64,000 nt of DNA from positions 1 through 64,000 of the forward strand of contig NZ_CBYL010000007.1 in NCBI RefSeq assembly GCF_000577335.1, in the 5' to 3' direction. Shown here in pieces: positions 16,545 to 25,663 of this stretch; the first letter of the stretch is position 1, and each line of letters opens with the position of its first letter. The notes under the pieces are model-generated. The model saw nothing but the letters and a program-made list of their open reading frames with translations, had not been told where the DNA came from and did not search any database. Both the position numbers and the translations under genes were made by a program. The DNA is from Faecalispora jeddahensis (GTDB lineage Bacteria; Bacillota; Clostridia; Oscillospirales; Acutalibacteraceae).

Positions 16545-17900
16545 TTACTGGGCGCTTTCACTCTTCCATTCGGAAACAACCAGTTTTTTCACATCGACCC
16601 AGGATTTGCTGCCCTGCGAATACTGCAGCAAAGCGGCGCCAAAATCATCCTTAAAGGTTTGGCTGGGGAACACGGTGAAATTCCACGGAACCGTGTTGAT
16701 ACCGTCCTTGGACATCCAGTTGAGCACTTCCTTCGCCAGCGGGTCGGTAGGCTTCTCGTCCTCGGTGAAAGTGTCGAACGGAGCAATGAAGTTCAGCTTG
16801 TTGGTGACAAAGTCCTTGCCGGTCTTGCTGGAATACAGCCAATACAGGAAGTCTTCGGCTGCCTTCTGTTTTTCGGCAGGAGCCTCTTTGTTGATTGCGA
16901 AGAAGTTCTCGGTGCCGATGCACAGGCCCTGATTCTCTTCGCCGGGCATACCGGTGTAGATGGGCAGGAACTTAACATCTTCCGCTTTTACGGTATTTCC
17001 CTGCACGCCGGAGATCTGGCTCCACGCCCAGTTGCCGTTCTGAACCATCGCGGTCTGGCCGAGCGCGAATTCCGCCATGGAATCGGTGACCTGCTTGGTG
17101 CCGAGCAGATTCTTCGGAGTAATGGAGTTGTTCAAATAAAGATCAAAGATATTCTTGAAATTGTCGGAATACTGGAACTTGATTTCCTTTGTGGCGTCGC
17201 TGGTCAAGTCGATCTTGTTGTCTTTGAACTCGTAGTAAACCGGAACATTGGCCAGATGAGTCTGCCAGCGCCAGTTATCAGTGGGTTTTAAAGAGGTGGA
17301 AGAGAATACGCCCTTGATGCCGAGTTCGTCTTTTTTCGCCGTCATGTCTTCCACAACCGCCTTGAGCTTATCAAAGCTGTTGATCTCTGCCATAGAGGCT
17401 GCTTTCGCACCGGAGGTCTTGAAATATTTGTCCATGATGGCCTGGTTATAGATAATGCCGTAGCCCTCTACCACATAAGGGATGCCATATACGCCGTCGC
17501 CGTCTGTAACAGCCAGGCTCTTATCCGTCAGGTGTTTGTACAGCTCGGTGTCTTTCAGGTCTGCGCAATAATCCTTCCAGCTGGCGTAGCCTCTCGGCCC
17601 GTTGATCTGGAAGATCGTCGGCGCATCTGTTTTGGCGATTTCGGACTTCAGGGTCTGCTCATAAGTATTGGAAGCAGCAGTAACCACATTCAAAGTAACG
17701 CCGGTTTCTTCTTTATACGCTTTCGCGATCTCTTCGTAAACAGAAGCAACCTCAGGCTTAAAGTTCAGATAGTAGATGCTTTGTTCCCCCTGAGGAGCTG
17801 CACTGGCGGCACTGCTGGGGCTTCCGCCGGTGCTGTTGCTGCACGCGGCCATGGAAGCTGTCATCGCCATTGCCAGGCAAAATGCCAAAACCTTTTTCAT
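16545..17900 (-). CDS. Extracellular sugar-binding lipoprotein (maltodextrin type)
   Basis: A family 1 solute-binding lipoprotein of about 451 residues. The signal peptide MKKVLAFCLAMAMTASMA ends at a lipobox AAC-S. The body contains the family features YEQTLKSEIAKTDAPTIFQI, YGIPYVVEGYGIIYN and TAMVQNGNWAWSQI. Two adjacent ATGs (17903 and 17900) follow AGGAGGAAAA; the second has better spacing. It is the first gene of the operon containing malQ and glgP, which points to maltodextrins as the ligand. That assignment is contextual. Confidence 0.9.
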   Translation of the reverse strand: MKKVLAFCLAMAMTASMAACSNSTGGSPSSAASAAPQGEQSIYYLNFKPEVASVYEEIAKAYKEETGVTLNVVTAASNTYEQTLKSEIAKTDAPTIFQINGPRGYASWKDYCADLKDTELYKHLTDKSLAVTDGDGVYGIPYVVEGYGIIYNQAIMDKYFKTSGAKAASMAEINSFDKLKAVVEDMTAKKDELGIKGVFSSTSLKPTDNWRWQTHLANVPVYYEFKDNKIDLTSDATKEIKFQYSDNFKNIFDLYLNNSITPKNLLGTKQVTDSMAEFALGQTAMVQNGNWAWSQISGVQGNTVKAEDVKFLPIYTGMPGEENQGLCIGTENFFAINKEAPAEKQKAAEDFLYWLYSSKTGKDFVTNKLNFIAPFDTFTEDEKPTDPLAKEVLNWMSKDGINTVPWNFTVFPSQTFKDDFGAALLQYSQGSKSWVDVKKLVVSEWKSESAQ

Positions 17901-17938
17901 CATTTTTCCTCCTAACAAATATGTTCTTCAGCGTTCCA

Positions 17939-17961
17939 GTAACGTTACCGGAAACGTTACC
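17939..17961. promoter_or_regulatory. Double LacI-family operator
   Basis: GTAACGTTAC (17939-17948, perfect palindrome) and GGAAACGTTACC (17950-17961) lie side by side, each centred on AACGTT as in LacI/CcpA-type sites. They are just downstream of the predicted transcription start of the maltodextrin operon, so binding by the operon's own LacI protein would repress it. Confidence 0.75.
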
Positions 17962-17978
17962 AGCTTCTTTCGATTTTT

Positions 17979-18007
17979 AGTATAGTACATTCTTTGTACG
18001 ATTTCAA
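17979..18007 (-). promoter_or_regulatory. Sigma-A promoter of the maltodextrin operon
   Basis: The minus strand reads TTGAAA (18002-18007), a 17-base spacer and TATACT (17979-17984). The double operator follows about ten bases after the expected start site. Confidence 0.75.
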
Positions 18008-18087
18008 TAGTATTTTTGAATTTATTTTTATTTTTCTCCCGAACATGCCCTGGTGATCCATTGGACAAACAGAATTTTGAAAATACC

Positions 18088-18118
18088 AGTTTGTCCCCTT
18101 CCCTTTGCGGCGGGGAGA
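18088..18118. repeat. Short GC-rich hairpin repeat upstream of the maltodextrin operon
   Basis: CCCCTTCCCTTTGCGGCGGG and the following GAGAAGAAGG resemble the hairpin repeats at 40769 and 62010, with a degenerate left arm. The stretch 18008-18222 otherwise shows nothing that can be named. Confidence 0.35.
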
Positions 18119-18222
18119 AGAAGGAGTGTCATTTTTTACATCCGCTTCTCCCTGATCCGGGTTTGAAAGGCTCTGCGAAAAGCAGACCTGTCCGTGATGG
18201 ATTTCGTCCAGGAGCAAGGCAG

Positions 18223-18263
18223 AAAAAAGAGCAGGGAGCGGATATCCGTTCCCTGCTCTTTTT
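18223..18263 (-). terminator. Terminator of cheB
   Basis: Arms AAAAAGAGCAGGGA and TCCCTGCTCTTTTT enclose a further CGGATATCCG pairing. On the minus strand the stem is followed by a T run. It lies 29 bases beyond the cheB stop. Confidence 0.85.
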
Positions 18264-18291
18264 ATTCTAGTTCACGCCGATTCCGGCGCGT

Positions 18292-19326
18292 TTATTTCGC
18301 CTGATTCAGATGCTGAATGATGATCCCCGCGATGGAGGGACACGGCGCCTGACGAACCACTGCGCCGATATCGAACGCTACCATCGGCATGCCGTAAACA
18401 ACACAGGACGCTTTATCCTGACCAATTGTGAAAGACCCCTGCTTCCTCATTTCGAGCAGACCCTTTGCCCCGTCGCTGCCCATACCGGTCAGGATGATCC
18501 CCATGGCGTCCTTGCCCGCCGTTTCGGCGACCGAGCGGAACAGCACATCTACCGACGGACAGTGTCCGCTGACTTTTTCGCCCGCGGCGCATTTGATATA
18601 GTAGCCTCTGGAATCCTTGGCGAGGGTCATGTGCTTATCGCCCGGTGCAATATAAGCCCGGCCCGGCTCAACACGTTCGCCGCCCTGAGCCTCCGCCACA
18701 GAAAAGCTGCAAAGCCGGTCGAGGCGCTCCGCGTACATTTTGGTAAATCCGGGCGGCATATGCTGCACGACCAGAATACCCGGAATATTCGCCGGGAGCT
18801 TCTTCAGGATTTCAAGCGTCGCCTCGGTTCCACCGGTAGAAGCGCCGATGGCAATGATTTTTTCCCCCTTGTTATTGGAGGAGAGCGCAGGCGTCGGCAG
18901 AGAATCCAGCGGTGAGGGAGCCTTGGCTTTGACCTTTGCGGTCGAGGCGATCCGGATTTTTGTCGCCAGCTCGGTAAAAAACAAGTTGTAATCGGTTCTT
19001 GCGGCAGGCTTACGGATAAAGTCGACGGCGCCTGCATCGAGCGCGTCAAAAATACCGAGATCCAGCGAGCTGACCAGCACAACCGGAACGGGCCGCCGGG
19101 GAATCAGTTTTCTTAAAAAATCCGTGCCCTTCATATCGGGCATTTCCACATCCATGGTAACGACGTCCGGCGAAAGCTCCTGAATCTTCTTCGCCGCTTC
19201 GGCTGCACTGCCTGCGGTACCCACCACCGATATTCCCTGGTCTTTCAGCAGAGCATTCTGCAGCGCCGTTCGAAAAAACAGCGAATCATCCACAATCAGA
19301 ACCTTGATGATATGATTGAGAGGCAT
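18292..19326 (-). CDS. cheB: Chemotaxis protein-glutamate methylesterase CheB
   Basis: A 344-residue CheB, which removes methyl groups from (and deamidates) chemoreceptors when phosphorylated by CheA. The N-terminal receiver shows VLIVDDS and the phosphoacceptor in VVTMDVEMPDMKG (Asp about 59). The C-terminal esterase has its triad in IGASTGGT (Ser about 163), VVQHMPPGF (His about 189) and GMGSDGAKG (Asp about 285). Start ATG 19326 follows AAGGACAG; a longer frame to 19410 overlaps cheR and looks unrelated. It follows cheR by four bases. Confidence 0.96.
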   Translation of the reverse strand: MPLNHIIKVLIVDDSLFFRTALQNALLKDQGISVVGTAGSAAEAAKKIQELSPDVVTMDVEMPDMKGTDFLRKLIPRRPVPVVLVSSLDLGIFDALDAGAVDFIRKPAARTDYNLFFTELATKIRIASTAKVKAKAPSPLDSLPTPALSSNNKGEKIIAIGASTGGTEATLEILKKLPANIPGILVVQHMPPGFTKMYAERLDRLCSFSVAEAQGGERVEPGRAYIAPGDKHMTLAKDSRGYYIKCAAGEKVSGHCPSVDVLFRSVAETAGKDAMGIILTGMGSDGAKGLLEMRKQGSFTIGQDKASCVVYGMPMVAFDIGAVVRQAPCPSIAGIIIQHLNQAK

Positions 19327-19330
19327 AGGT

Positions 19331-20140
19331 TTACTGTCCTTTCTGATACACCGACGGCTCCAGGTAAATAAACTTAGAGCTATCCCTTTGTATGGTCTCT
19401 GAATGCCCAATCAGCAAAAATCCACCTGGGATGAGCATGTCGTAGTATTTATTAATCAGCTTGTTGCGGTCGTTCTGGTCAAAATAGATCATGACATTCC
19501 GGCAGAAGATCAGATCAAACGGCTGCATCGGCGGAAAGGGCTGCATTAAATTCAGCCGCTGAAACGTCACATGACGGCGAATATCATCGTTGATGCGGTA
19601 CTGGTCTGCCCCCTGCTTGACAAAATAACGGGTCAGCCAGCCCTGCGGCACGTTTTTGAGAGATTCCGCGCTGTACACGGCAGTCTTACCTGCAGACATC
19701 GCCTTTTCGGAAATATCCGTGGCGAGAACGCGGAAATCCCAGCCGGGACGGCTGAGGCTGAAGTAATCCTTCAGTACCATGCAGGTGGTATAGGCCTCTT
19801 CGCCGGAGGAACAGCCCGCGCTCCAGATCCGCACGAGCTTGCGGTGATTGACGCGCTCCTGAAGGGGCAGAAATTTATTCTTGATAAAATCAAAATGGGC
19901 CGGTTCCCGCATGAAATAGGTGTGGTTTGTCGTCAGCTTGTTCAGCAGAACGATGATTTCTTCCGGATTCTTCTGCTGGATCAGGGTCATATACTCTGAA
20001 AAGCTTTTCATGCCCTTTTCCGCCAGAACAGAATACATGCGCGCTTCAATCAACTGGCGCTTGTTTGCCAGATTGATCCCGTAGTTATTTTTTACATAGG
20101 TTACAATGGTCTGGAATTCCTGGTCTGTCAGACGTATCAT
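19331..20140 (-). CDS. cheR: Chemotaxis protein methyltransferase CheR
   Basis: A 269-residue S-adenosylmethionine-dependent methyltransferase that methylates chemoreceptor glutamates. It shows the N-terminal helical domain, the AdoMet motif RIWSAGCSSGEEAYT, ILATDISEKAM-like VLATDISEKAM, FDLIFCRNVMIYFD and GFLLIGHSETI. Start ATG 20140 (MIRLTDQEFQTIVTYVKNNY) follows GAAAGGATC. The gene lies between a tartrate/malate-type dehydrogenase and cheB, in the leftward chemotaxis cluster. Confidence 0.96.
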   Translation of the reverse strand: MIRLTDQEFQTIVTYVKNNYGINLANKRQLIEARMYSVLAEKGMKSFSEYMTLIQQKNPEEIIVLLNKLTTNHTYFMREPAHFDFIKNKFLPLQERVNHRKLVRIWSAGCSSGEEAYTTCMVLKDYFSLSRPGWDFRVLATDISEKAMSAGKTAVYSAESLKNVPQGWLTRYFVKQGADQYRINDDIRRHVTFQRLNLMQPFPPMQPFDLIFCRNVMIYFDQNDRNKLINKYYDMLIPGGFLLIGHSETIQRDSSKFIYLEPSVYQKGQ

Positions 20141-20212
20141 AATGATCCTTTCTTCAGTGGAAAAGTTCTGGGTATTGAGGCCCCCGCCCGGTACAGCATC
20201 CAAATAAAATGA

Positions 20213-21277
20213 TCACCGGCTCAGACGGGACACAATCGCGTCGCCAACCTGCGCCGTGGTCGCGGTTCCTCCCATATCGGGAGTGAGAACCTTCCCCTCT
20301 GTCAGCACATCCTCCATCACGTCCAGAAGCTGCTTGCCCCAATCCTCGTGGTGAAAGAAATCCAGCATCTGGCTGGCGGCCCAAACAGTGGCGAGCGGGT
20401 TTGCGGTCTGGCGGCCCGCGATGTCTGGCGCCGAACCGTGGATCGGCTCAAACATGGAAGGATATTTGCGCTCGGGGTTGATATTCGCGCCGGCCGCAAG
20501 GCCCATTCCGCCTGCAATCGCGGCGCCAAGGTCGGTAAGGATATCGCCGAACAGGTTCGAGGTAACGACTACCTCGAACGCCTCGGGGCGCTTTACCATC
20601 ATCATGCTGGCCGCGTCTACCAGGTAGGAGGCGGTCTTTACATCCGGGTATTCCCGGCTCACCTCAGCAAAAATCTGATCCCAGAACACCATGGAATAAT
20701 TCAGTGCGTTTCCCTTGCTCACGCTGGTCAGTGTTTTCTGCTCACGGCGCGCCAGCTCGAACGCATAGCGCATGATCCGCTCGCACCCGTGCCGGGAAAA
20801 CACGCCGTTCTGGAGCACCACCTCATGGGGGGTATCACGGTAAAGCCAGCTTCCGCTGCCCGCGTATTCTCCCTCGCTGTTTTCGCGCACAAAAACCATG
20901 TCGATGTCTTCCCGCCGGACATCCTTCAGCGGACAGGGCGCTCCCCGCAGCAGCTTTACAGGCCGAAGATTGACATACTGGTCAAAGCTCTTGCGGATCG
21001 TGAGAAGCAGCCCCCAAAGGGAAACGTGATCCGGCACACCGGGAAACCCGACGGCACCGAGGAAAATGGCATCAAAGCCGCTGAGCTGCTCGATCCCATT
21101 CTCCGCCATCATTCTGCCGTTTTTCAAATAATATTCGCAGCCCCACGGAAACGTGGTGAACTCAAACCGAAATCCGCCGTCCAGCCGGGCAACCCGCTCC
21201 AACACCTTACAGCCTTCCGAAATGACCTCCGGGCCAATCCCGTCGCCGGGAATGACCGCAATCTTATGAACCTGCAA
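20213..21277 (-). CDS. Tartrate/D-malate dehydrogenase family (isocitrate/isopropylmalate dehydrogenase fold)
   Basis: A 354-residue NAD-dependent beta-decarboxylating dehydrogenase. Motifs are IAVIPGDGIGPEV, LLLTIRKSFDQYVNLRPVK (substrate Arg cluster), VRENSEGEYAGSGSW (typical of tartrate/D-malate dehydrogenases rather than LeuB), SVSKGNALNYSM (catalytic Lys), VTSNLFGDILTDLGA and FEPIHGSAPDIAGR. The start is TTG 21277 with GGGGG eight bases upstream. It lies between cheA and cheR in the same direction with no clear terminator, so it may be co-transcribed with chemotaxis genes. The true substrate (tartrate, D-malate, or another 2-hydroxyacid) is not decided. Confidence 0.88.
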   Translation of the reverse strand: MQVHKIAVIPGDGIGPEVISEGCKVLERVARLDGGFRFEFTTFPWGCEYYLKNGRMMAENGIEQLSGFDAIFLGAVGFPGVPDHVSLWGLLLTIRKSFDQYVNLRPVKLLRGAPCPLKDVRREDIDMVFVRENSEGEYAGSGSWLYRDTPHEVVLQNGVFSRHGCERIMRYAFELARREQKTLTSVSKGNALNYSMVFWDQIFAEVSREYPDVKTASYLVDAASMMMVKRPEAFEVVVTSNLFGDILTDLGAAIAGGMGLAAGANINPERKYPSMFEPIHGSAPDIAGRQTANPLATVWAASQMLDFFHHEDWGKQLLDVMEDVLTEGKVLTPDMGGTATTAQVGDAIVSRLSR

Positions 21278-21372
21278 ATCAAACGCCCCCTGAACTATTT
21301 CTTTGTTGTTTGTTCTCTGAAATCAGGCAAAGCCGCCCCGTGTCCTTGGTTCCCCAAGAACGCAGCGGTTCG

Positions 21373-21921
21373 CTATACGCCGGGCGGCAGCTTATCCTCC
21401 ATCAGGCTGCGCAGGCAAAGGGTCTCTCCATCCACCCGAAAGGTTCCGTCACCATTCGCGTGAAATGTGCGGCGCTCCCTGCGTTCCAAATCCATCCAGG
21501 CCTGAGTGCCCTGCAGGATAAAGATGCCATAGGGCTCCACATAATCCAGAACACGGCATTCCAGGCAGGCCAGACATTAAGAGATCAGCGGCGCTTTTCC
21601 CCGCAGCCCCGGAAGCGGCGTCAGCCCGAATTTTCGGAACTTGTCCACATCGGCGCCGGAGCAGTCCCCGATTGCGACCGCCTTTTCCGCAAGATCGACC
21701 GTCGGAACCGCAAGCACGCATTCTTTCGTGTCCCGCAGCGCCTGAAAGGAGTGGTTCCACGGGCCGGTCGTCAGAGCGATCTGCGGGGTGAAATCCAGTA
21801 CCATATGCCAGGTGATCGTCATGATGTTGTTTTTCCTCCCGTCATTTGTCGTGACAAGGAGGACCGGGCCGGGCTCCACCAGCATAAACGCCTTTTCGAG
21901 AGGAAGTTTTTGCAGCGCCAT
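21373..21921 (-). pseudogene. Flavin reductase-like protein, interrupted by an in-frame TAA
   Basis: The frame from ATG 21921 encodes a flavin reductase-like (flavoredoxin-type) domain: EPGPVLLVTT, NNIMTITWHMVLDFTPQIAL and TTGPWNHSF. It stops at TAA (21577-21579) after PLPGLRGKAPLIS. In exactly the same frame the family sequence goes on after the stop (CLACLECRVLDYVEPYGIFI, then LQGTQAW) to a TAG at 21373-21375, giving 182 codons in all. The stop stands where family members usually carry Glu before the CLA motif, so one change GAA to TAA explains it. It may be a real nonsense mutation or a sequencing error. There is no frameshift. Confidence 0.85.
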
Positions 21922-21981
21922 CCCCTACACCGCCCTTTCTTTTATATGGGCTTGTGCCGTTTGACTCGAAACCTCTGCGAT

Positions 21982-24087
21982 TTAATTGTTATTGTAAAGG
22001 TTGACGACGTCGAGAATCAGGCTGATGCTGCCGTCGCCCAGTACGGCGCCGCCGGAAATCCCGGTATCCTTAATGTTGAACTGATTGAGGTATGCGGGCA
22101 AGCCCTTTACCACAACCTGCTGTTCGCCCAGCAGATCATCCGCGAGGATACAGTACACCTTCTCATGATTTTCCACCTGCACAACGATGGAATCCTCCAG
22201 CGTTTTCGCCCGGGGCTCAAGCCCGAACACAGAGTGCAGACGGATGAGCGGATAGTACTGATTGCGCATGGTGATGATCTCGTTGCCGCTGGTATCGTAC
22301 AGCACCTGATCGGCCGTCACCTTCACCAGCTGCTTGATATTGTTGGTGGGGACAATGAACATGGTATCGCCCACAGAAACCTTCATGCCGTTGACGATCG
22401 CCAAAGTGAGCGGAATCTTGAACAGCACCTTCGTCCCCTTGCCGGGTTCGCTCGAGATCGTCACGTCGCCGCCGACCTTCTCCACGTTCTTCTTCACAAC
22501 ATCCATTCCCACGCCGCGGCCCGAATATTCGGTGACCACCTCGTTCGTGGAAAATCCGGGCATCAACAGAAAATTGTAAACCTCGCGGTTTGAATATTCT
22601 TTTTCGCTCTTTTTGAGCATCCCCTGGCGCTTGGCCTTGGCCAGCACCGCGTCGCGGTCGATTCCCTGTCCGTCGTCCTCAATGGAGATCAGGATTTCGC
22701 CGCCGGTGTTCTGCGCCGTCAGGGTAATGGTTCCCTTCGCGGGCTTGCCGTTTGCGATACGGGTCTGCTTGTCCTCCAGCCCATGATCCATCGCATTGCG
22801 CACCACGTGCATGATCGGGTCGTTGATGTTGTCCACGATCGACTTGTCGACCTCGGTATCCTCGCCAACCAGCACAAGCTCGGCATCTTTGTCCAGACTT
22901 TTGCTCATATCGCGCACGATGCGGCGCATTTTCTGGAATACGCCCGAAATCGGAACCATCCGGATGGACATAACGATTTCCTGCAGCTCGTCCGTCAGCT
23001 TGCGCAGCTGGCGCGAAGCTTTGGTGTAGCTGTTATCCACGCCGCTGTCATTGGTCTGCACGGAATGAGAGGACGTTACCATTGATTCCGTAATGACGAT
23101 CTCACCCACAAGGTCCATCAGATTGTCGAGCTTCGACAGGTTGACGTTGATGAGATTCTGCTTGACGGCCAGGTGATTTCCGTTTCCGTTGTTCGCGGCA
23201 GGCTCGTTGCTTGCAGCCGTCTTTTCCTCTTTGGTGTTTTTCGCCTGCTCCTTCTGTTGCGTCAAGGGAGAAAGAACGGTATAATTTTTGGTGTACACAA
23301 AGTTTTCGATGCTCTTGAGCGAGGACTCCATTTCTTCTTTTGTGTGGAACAAAATCAGAAGCCCATCTCTTCCGATCACATCTGCTGCGCCGGGGTTGGA
23401 ATCCAGCTGCTCCGGCACGCTGCGTACCGCGATGCCGTTTTCGGCAATGGCGTGCACCAGGAGCATGGCGCGCAGATGGACCATCTCGGTTTCTTCTTCA
23501 AAGAACACGCGTACCGGGAAGGGATATTCTTCTCCGCTTGCGGCGGGCTGGCGCACCTGCACGGGTGCTGCCGGGGCCGGAACAGGGGCCACGGGAGCCG
23601 GAGCGGCGGCAGGCTCTGCGGCCGGCTGCTCTGCCGGGGCGCTTGGCTGCACCTGCGCGGCTGCTTCGGGTTCTTCCGGGGCTTCTCCGGAAATCTTTTT
23701 GAGGAAAGAATTAATTTCTTCCTCCAAACTGCCGATATTTGTAATAAGCGGTTCGTTATTTTCGATTTTCTCAACTTCCGTTTTCAGAAAATCGCTGGAT
23801 TTGAACATCAGGTCCGTGAGCGGCTCGTTGTACTCCGAAGAAATGCCGTGTTCTCTTACATAATAGAACAGGTCTTCCATCTTATGAGTCACCGTAGCCA
23901 TGCTGTCAAACTGCATCATTGCAGAAGAACCCTTGATCGTGTGCATGATGCGAAAGATCTCGTCGATACTGTCCGAATCAAAATCGCACGCCTGCTCGCA
24001 GCGAAGGAGGATTTCATCTAGATGCGTCAGCAAACCGTTGGTTTCGAACAAATAAACTTCCAGCAAAGATTCCATATTGTTATCCAT
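21982..24087 (-). CDS. cheA: Chemotaxis histidine kinase CheA
   Basis: A 701-residue CheA. The order is an HPt domain with the phosphorylated His in RIMHTIKGSSAMM (His about 49), a Pro/Ala-rich linker (residues about 135-185), a P2-like domain (about 190-270), a dimerisation helix pair (VNLSKLDNLMDLVGEIVITE), an HATPase domain (HVVRNAMDHGLED, IEDDGQGIDRDAV, GRGVGMDVVKKNV) and a CheW-like C-terminal domain. It lacks a response-regulator domain. It is the first gene of the leftward cluster and has a sigma-28-type promoter at 24170-24195. It should act with the two CheW proteins and the MCP encoded just across the divergent gap. Confidence 0.97.
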   Translation of the reverse strand: MDNNMESLLEVYLFETNGLLTHLDEILLRCEQACDFDSDSIDEIFRIMHTIKGSSAMMQFDSMATVTHKMEDLFYYVREHGISSEYNEPLTDLMFKSSDFLKTEVEKIENNEPLITNIGSLEEEINSFLKKISGEAPEEPEAAAQVQPSAPAEQPAAEPAAAPAPVAPVPAPAAPVQVRQPAASGEEYPFPVRVFFEEETEMVHLRAMLLVHAIAENGIAVRSVPEQLDSNPGAADVIGRDGLLILFHTKEEMESSLKSIENFVYTKNYTVLSPLTQQKEQAKNTKEEKTAASNEPAANNGNGNHLAVKQNLINVNLSKLDNLMDLVGEIVITESMVTSSHSVQTNDSGVDNSYTKASRQLRKLTDELQEIVMSIRMVPISGVFQKMRRIVRDMSKSLDKDAELVLVGEDTEVDKSIVDNINDPIMHVVRNAMDHGLEDKQTRIANGKPAKGTITLTAQNTGGEILISIEDDGQGIDRDAVLAKAKRQGMLKKSEKEYSNREVYNFLLMPGFSTNEVVTEYSGRGVGMDVVKKNVEKVGGDVTISSEPGKGTKVLFKIPLTLAIVNGMKVSVGDTMFIVPTNNIKQLVKVTADQVLYDTSGNEIITMRNQYYPLIRLHSVFGLEPRAKTLEDSIVVQVENHEKVYCILADDLLGEQQVVVKGLPAYLNQFNIKDTGISGGAVLGDGSISLILDVVNLYNNN

Positions 24088-24169
24088 GAATGATAGCCAC
24101 CGCCTATCTTAAAAATTCCGAAAGGAATAAACTAGAAAAAGCCAGAAAGTTCTGTCTTTCTCATATGAT

Positions 24170-24195
24170 ATATCGGATTGAGTCGCAAATAATTA
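24170..24195 (-). promoter_or_regulatory. Sigma-28 (SigD)-type promoter of cheA
   Basis: On the minus strand TAAT (24192-24195), 14 bases, then TCCGATAT (24170-24177). This fits the flagellar sigma consensus TAAA-N15-GCCGATAT at seven of eight -10 positions and three of four -35 positions. Confidence 0.65.
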
Positions 24196-24244
24196 ACTTT
24201 TTCCCTTTCATTTCTATAAATTTTAATTTTAGAGGTACCCGTTT

Positions 24245-25663
24245 ATGGCAGATAACCTGAGAATCACTACTCCAATTCCCGGCGGAGAAAATGTGAACCG
24301 GATGAATCCCGCAAGGCCGACCGACCGTGCCGTGATCAATCCGGCGCTGGTACCGCCCGCCAATGCCGACCGTCAATCCGGCCAGCAAGGCAGCACCGAA
24401 TTTTCGTTTCTTCTGAACCGGAACTCCGTATTCAACCGCTTTATTCAGCAGCTTGGCAGAACGCCGGATCTTTCGCAGAGCCTGGGCAAGCTGGTGTTTG
24501 AGGTTATGGGACGGGCCGGTGCGGAAAAGGGAGCCGGTGTTTCCGACCCTCTGCGCCAGCTGACGCAGGCCATCAATATGGGGCGCGAGGACATTGTGCA
24601 GAACCTGCTGTTTCAGGAAAACAACAGGACGCAGTTTTCGGGCGCGCTGTTCCAAATGATGCGGCAGGTACTGGAACAAAACCCAAACAAGACATTAGAA
24701 CAGAAAACGGCGCAGTTTCTGAAGGCCTTTAACGCCTACACCGGCGCCGCAGACACCACCCGCGCGGTGACCCGCAGGCTGATCCAGATCAGCGAGCAGA
24801 TCCCGCAGCCTTACAGCGGCCAGCTGCAGCAGATGGCACAGGAGCTGACCGAAGAGCTGCCGATTGAAAATCTGAACCGGAACCTCTTTACACTCAAGGA
24901 AAAAATTATCCCGTTTATCCGGCGGTACATTTCCGCCACCAACGACTTTGGCCGTGTGCGCGACAACATCACGCTGCTGGTACACGACCTGTCGCGCCTG
25001 AACATCAGCTCGCGCGAGGAGCTGGCGGAAAAATTCACCGCTCTGCTCGATTACTGCAAATATGATCTGGATTTCCCGTCCCAGAAGCTCAACGAAATGA
25101 CCTCTGTCTTTCTGGATCACATGGGCCGCCTGGAAACGCCCAGGGAAAACAAGCTGTTGGATTCCGTGCTCAGACTCCTGACGGAGAACGCGAACGGCCC
25201 GTCGCAGCGTGGGCAGGAGCTATTCCAGAACACACTCACTTCCCTTTTGATGGACAACAGCGTATATATGCCGTTCCATCATCTGTTTCTTCCCCTCGCC
25301 TTTGAGGGCAAGTACCTGTTCGGGGAAATCTGGATCGAAAAAGAAGAGGAATCCGACGGACGGCGGACGGCGGAGGAACAGGAACGCAGCCGCCAGATCA
25401 TTCTGACATTTGACATCAAGTCCAGGGGCTACTTTGAAGCCTTTCTGACACTGACCGGAAAAAAGATCAGCGCACGGCTTAACTGCCCCGCGGAATTCGC
25501 CCCCGACGCCAAAGTGATCAGCGCGGCCGTTGCCGGTATTTTTGCCCGGAACGGCCTGGAACCGGAAACGGTGGAGCTGTCGGCCGGGGCCCCTCCCTCG
25601 GCTGCAAAAACCATTCTGAAAAAAATACACGAGGGAAGGCGAATCGTCGATGTCACAGTATAA
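24245..25663 (+). CDS. Uncharacterised flagellar-cluster protein, FliK-like C-terminus
   Basis: A 472-residue soluble protein with no signal peptide or membrane segment. The N-terminal 60 residues are Pro/Asn/Arg-rich and probably disordered; the middle is helical. The last 100 residues (LTFDIKSRGYFEAFLTLTG, then KKISARLNCPAEF and ISAAVAGIFARNGLEPETVE) resemble the hook-length-control (FliK/Flg_hook) C-terminal domain in pattern: two beta strands, then a helix, then a strand. Its stop overlaps the start of a short FlhB-like gene, and FlhB is the known partner of FliK in secretion switching. Function is inferred from this pairing only; it is much shorter in Pro/Gln content than classical FliK. 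Confidence 0.6.
   Translation: MADNLRITTPIPGGENVNRMNPARPTDRAVINPALVPPANADRQSGQQGSTEFSFLLNRNSVFNRFIQQLGRTPDLSQSLGKLVFEVMGRAGAEKGAGVSDPLRQLTQAINMGREDIVQNLLFQENNRTQFSGALFQMMRQVLEQNPNKTLEQKTAQFLKAFNAYTGAADTTRAVTRRLIQISEQIPQPYSGQLQQMAQELTEELPIENLNRNLFTLKEKIIPFIRRYISATNDFGRVRDNITLLVHDLSRLNISSREELAEKFTALLDYCKYDLDFPSQKLNEMTSVFLDHMGRLETPRENKLLDSVLRLLTENANGPSQRGQELFQNTLTSLLMDNSVYMPFHHLFLPLAFEGKYLFGEIWIEKEEESDGRRTAEEQERSRQIILTFDIKSRGYFEAFLTLTGKKISARLNCPAEFAPDAKVISAAVAGIFARNGLEPETVELSAGAPPSAAKTILKKIHEGRRIVDVTV

Noticed and set aside
21577-21579. Stop-codon recoding (selenocysteine or readthrough) in the flavin reductase gene
   Set aside because: The codon is TAA, not TGA; no selenocysteine insertion structure was seen, and a GAA to TAA change explains the position simply.
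20348-22593. Two long plus-strand open frames opposite the dehydrogenase and cheA
   Set aside because: Both are opposite well-identified genes and give low-complexity His/Arg-rich products.
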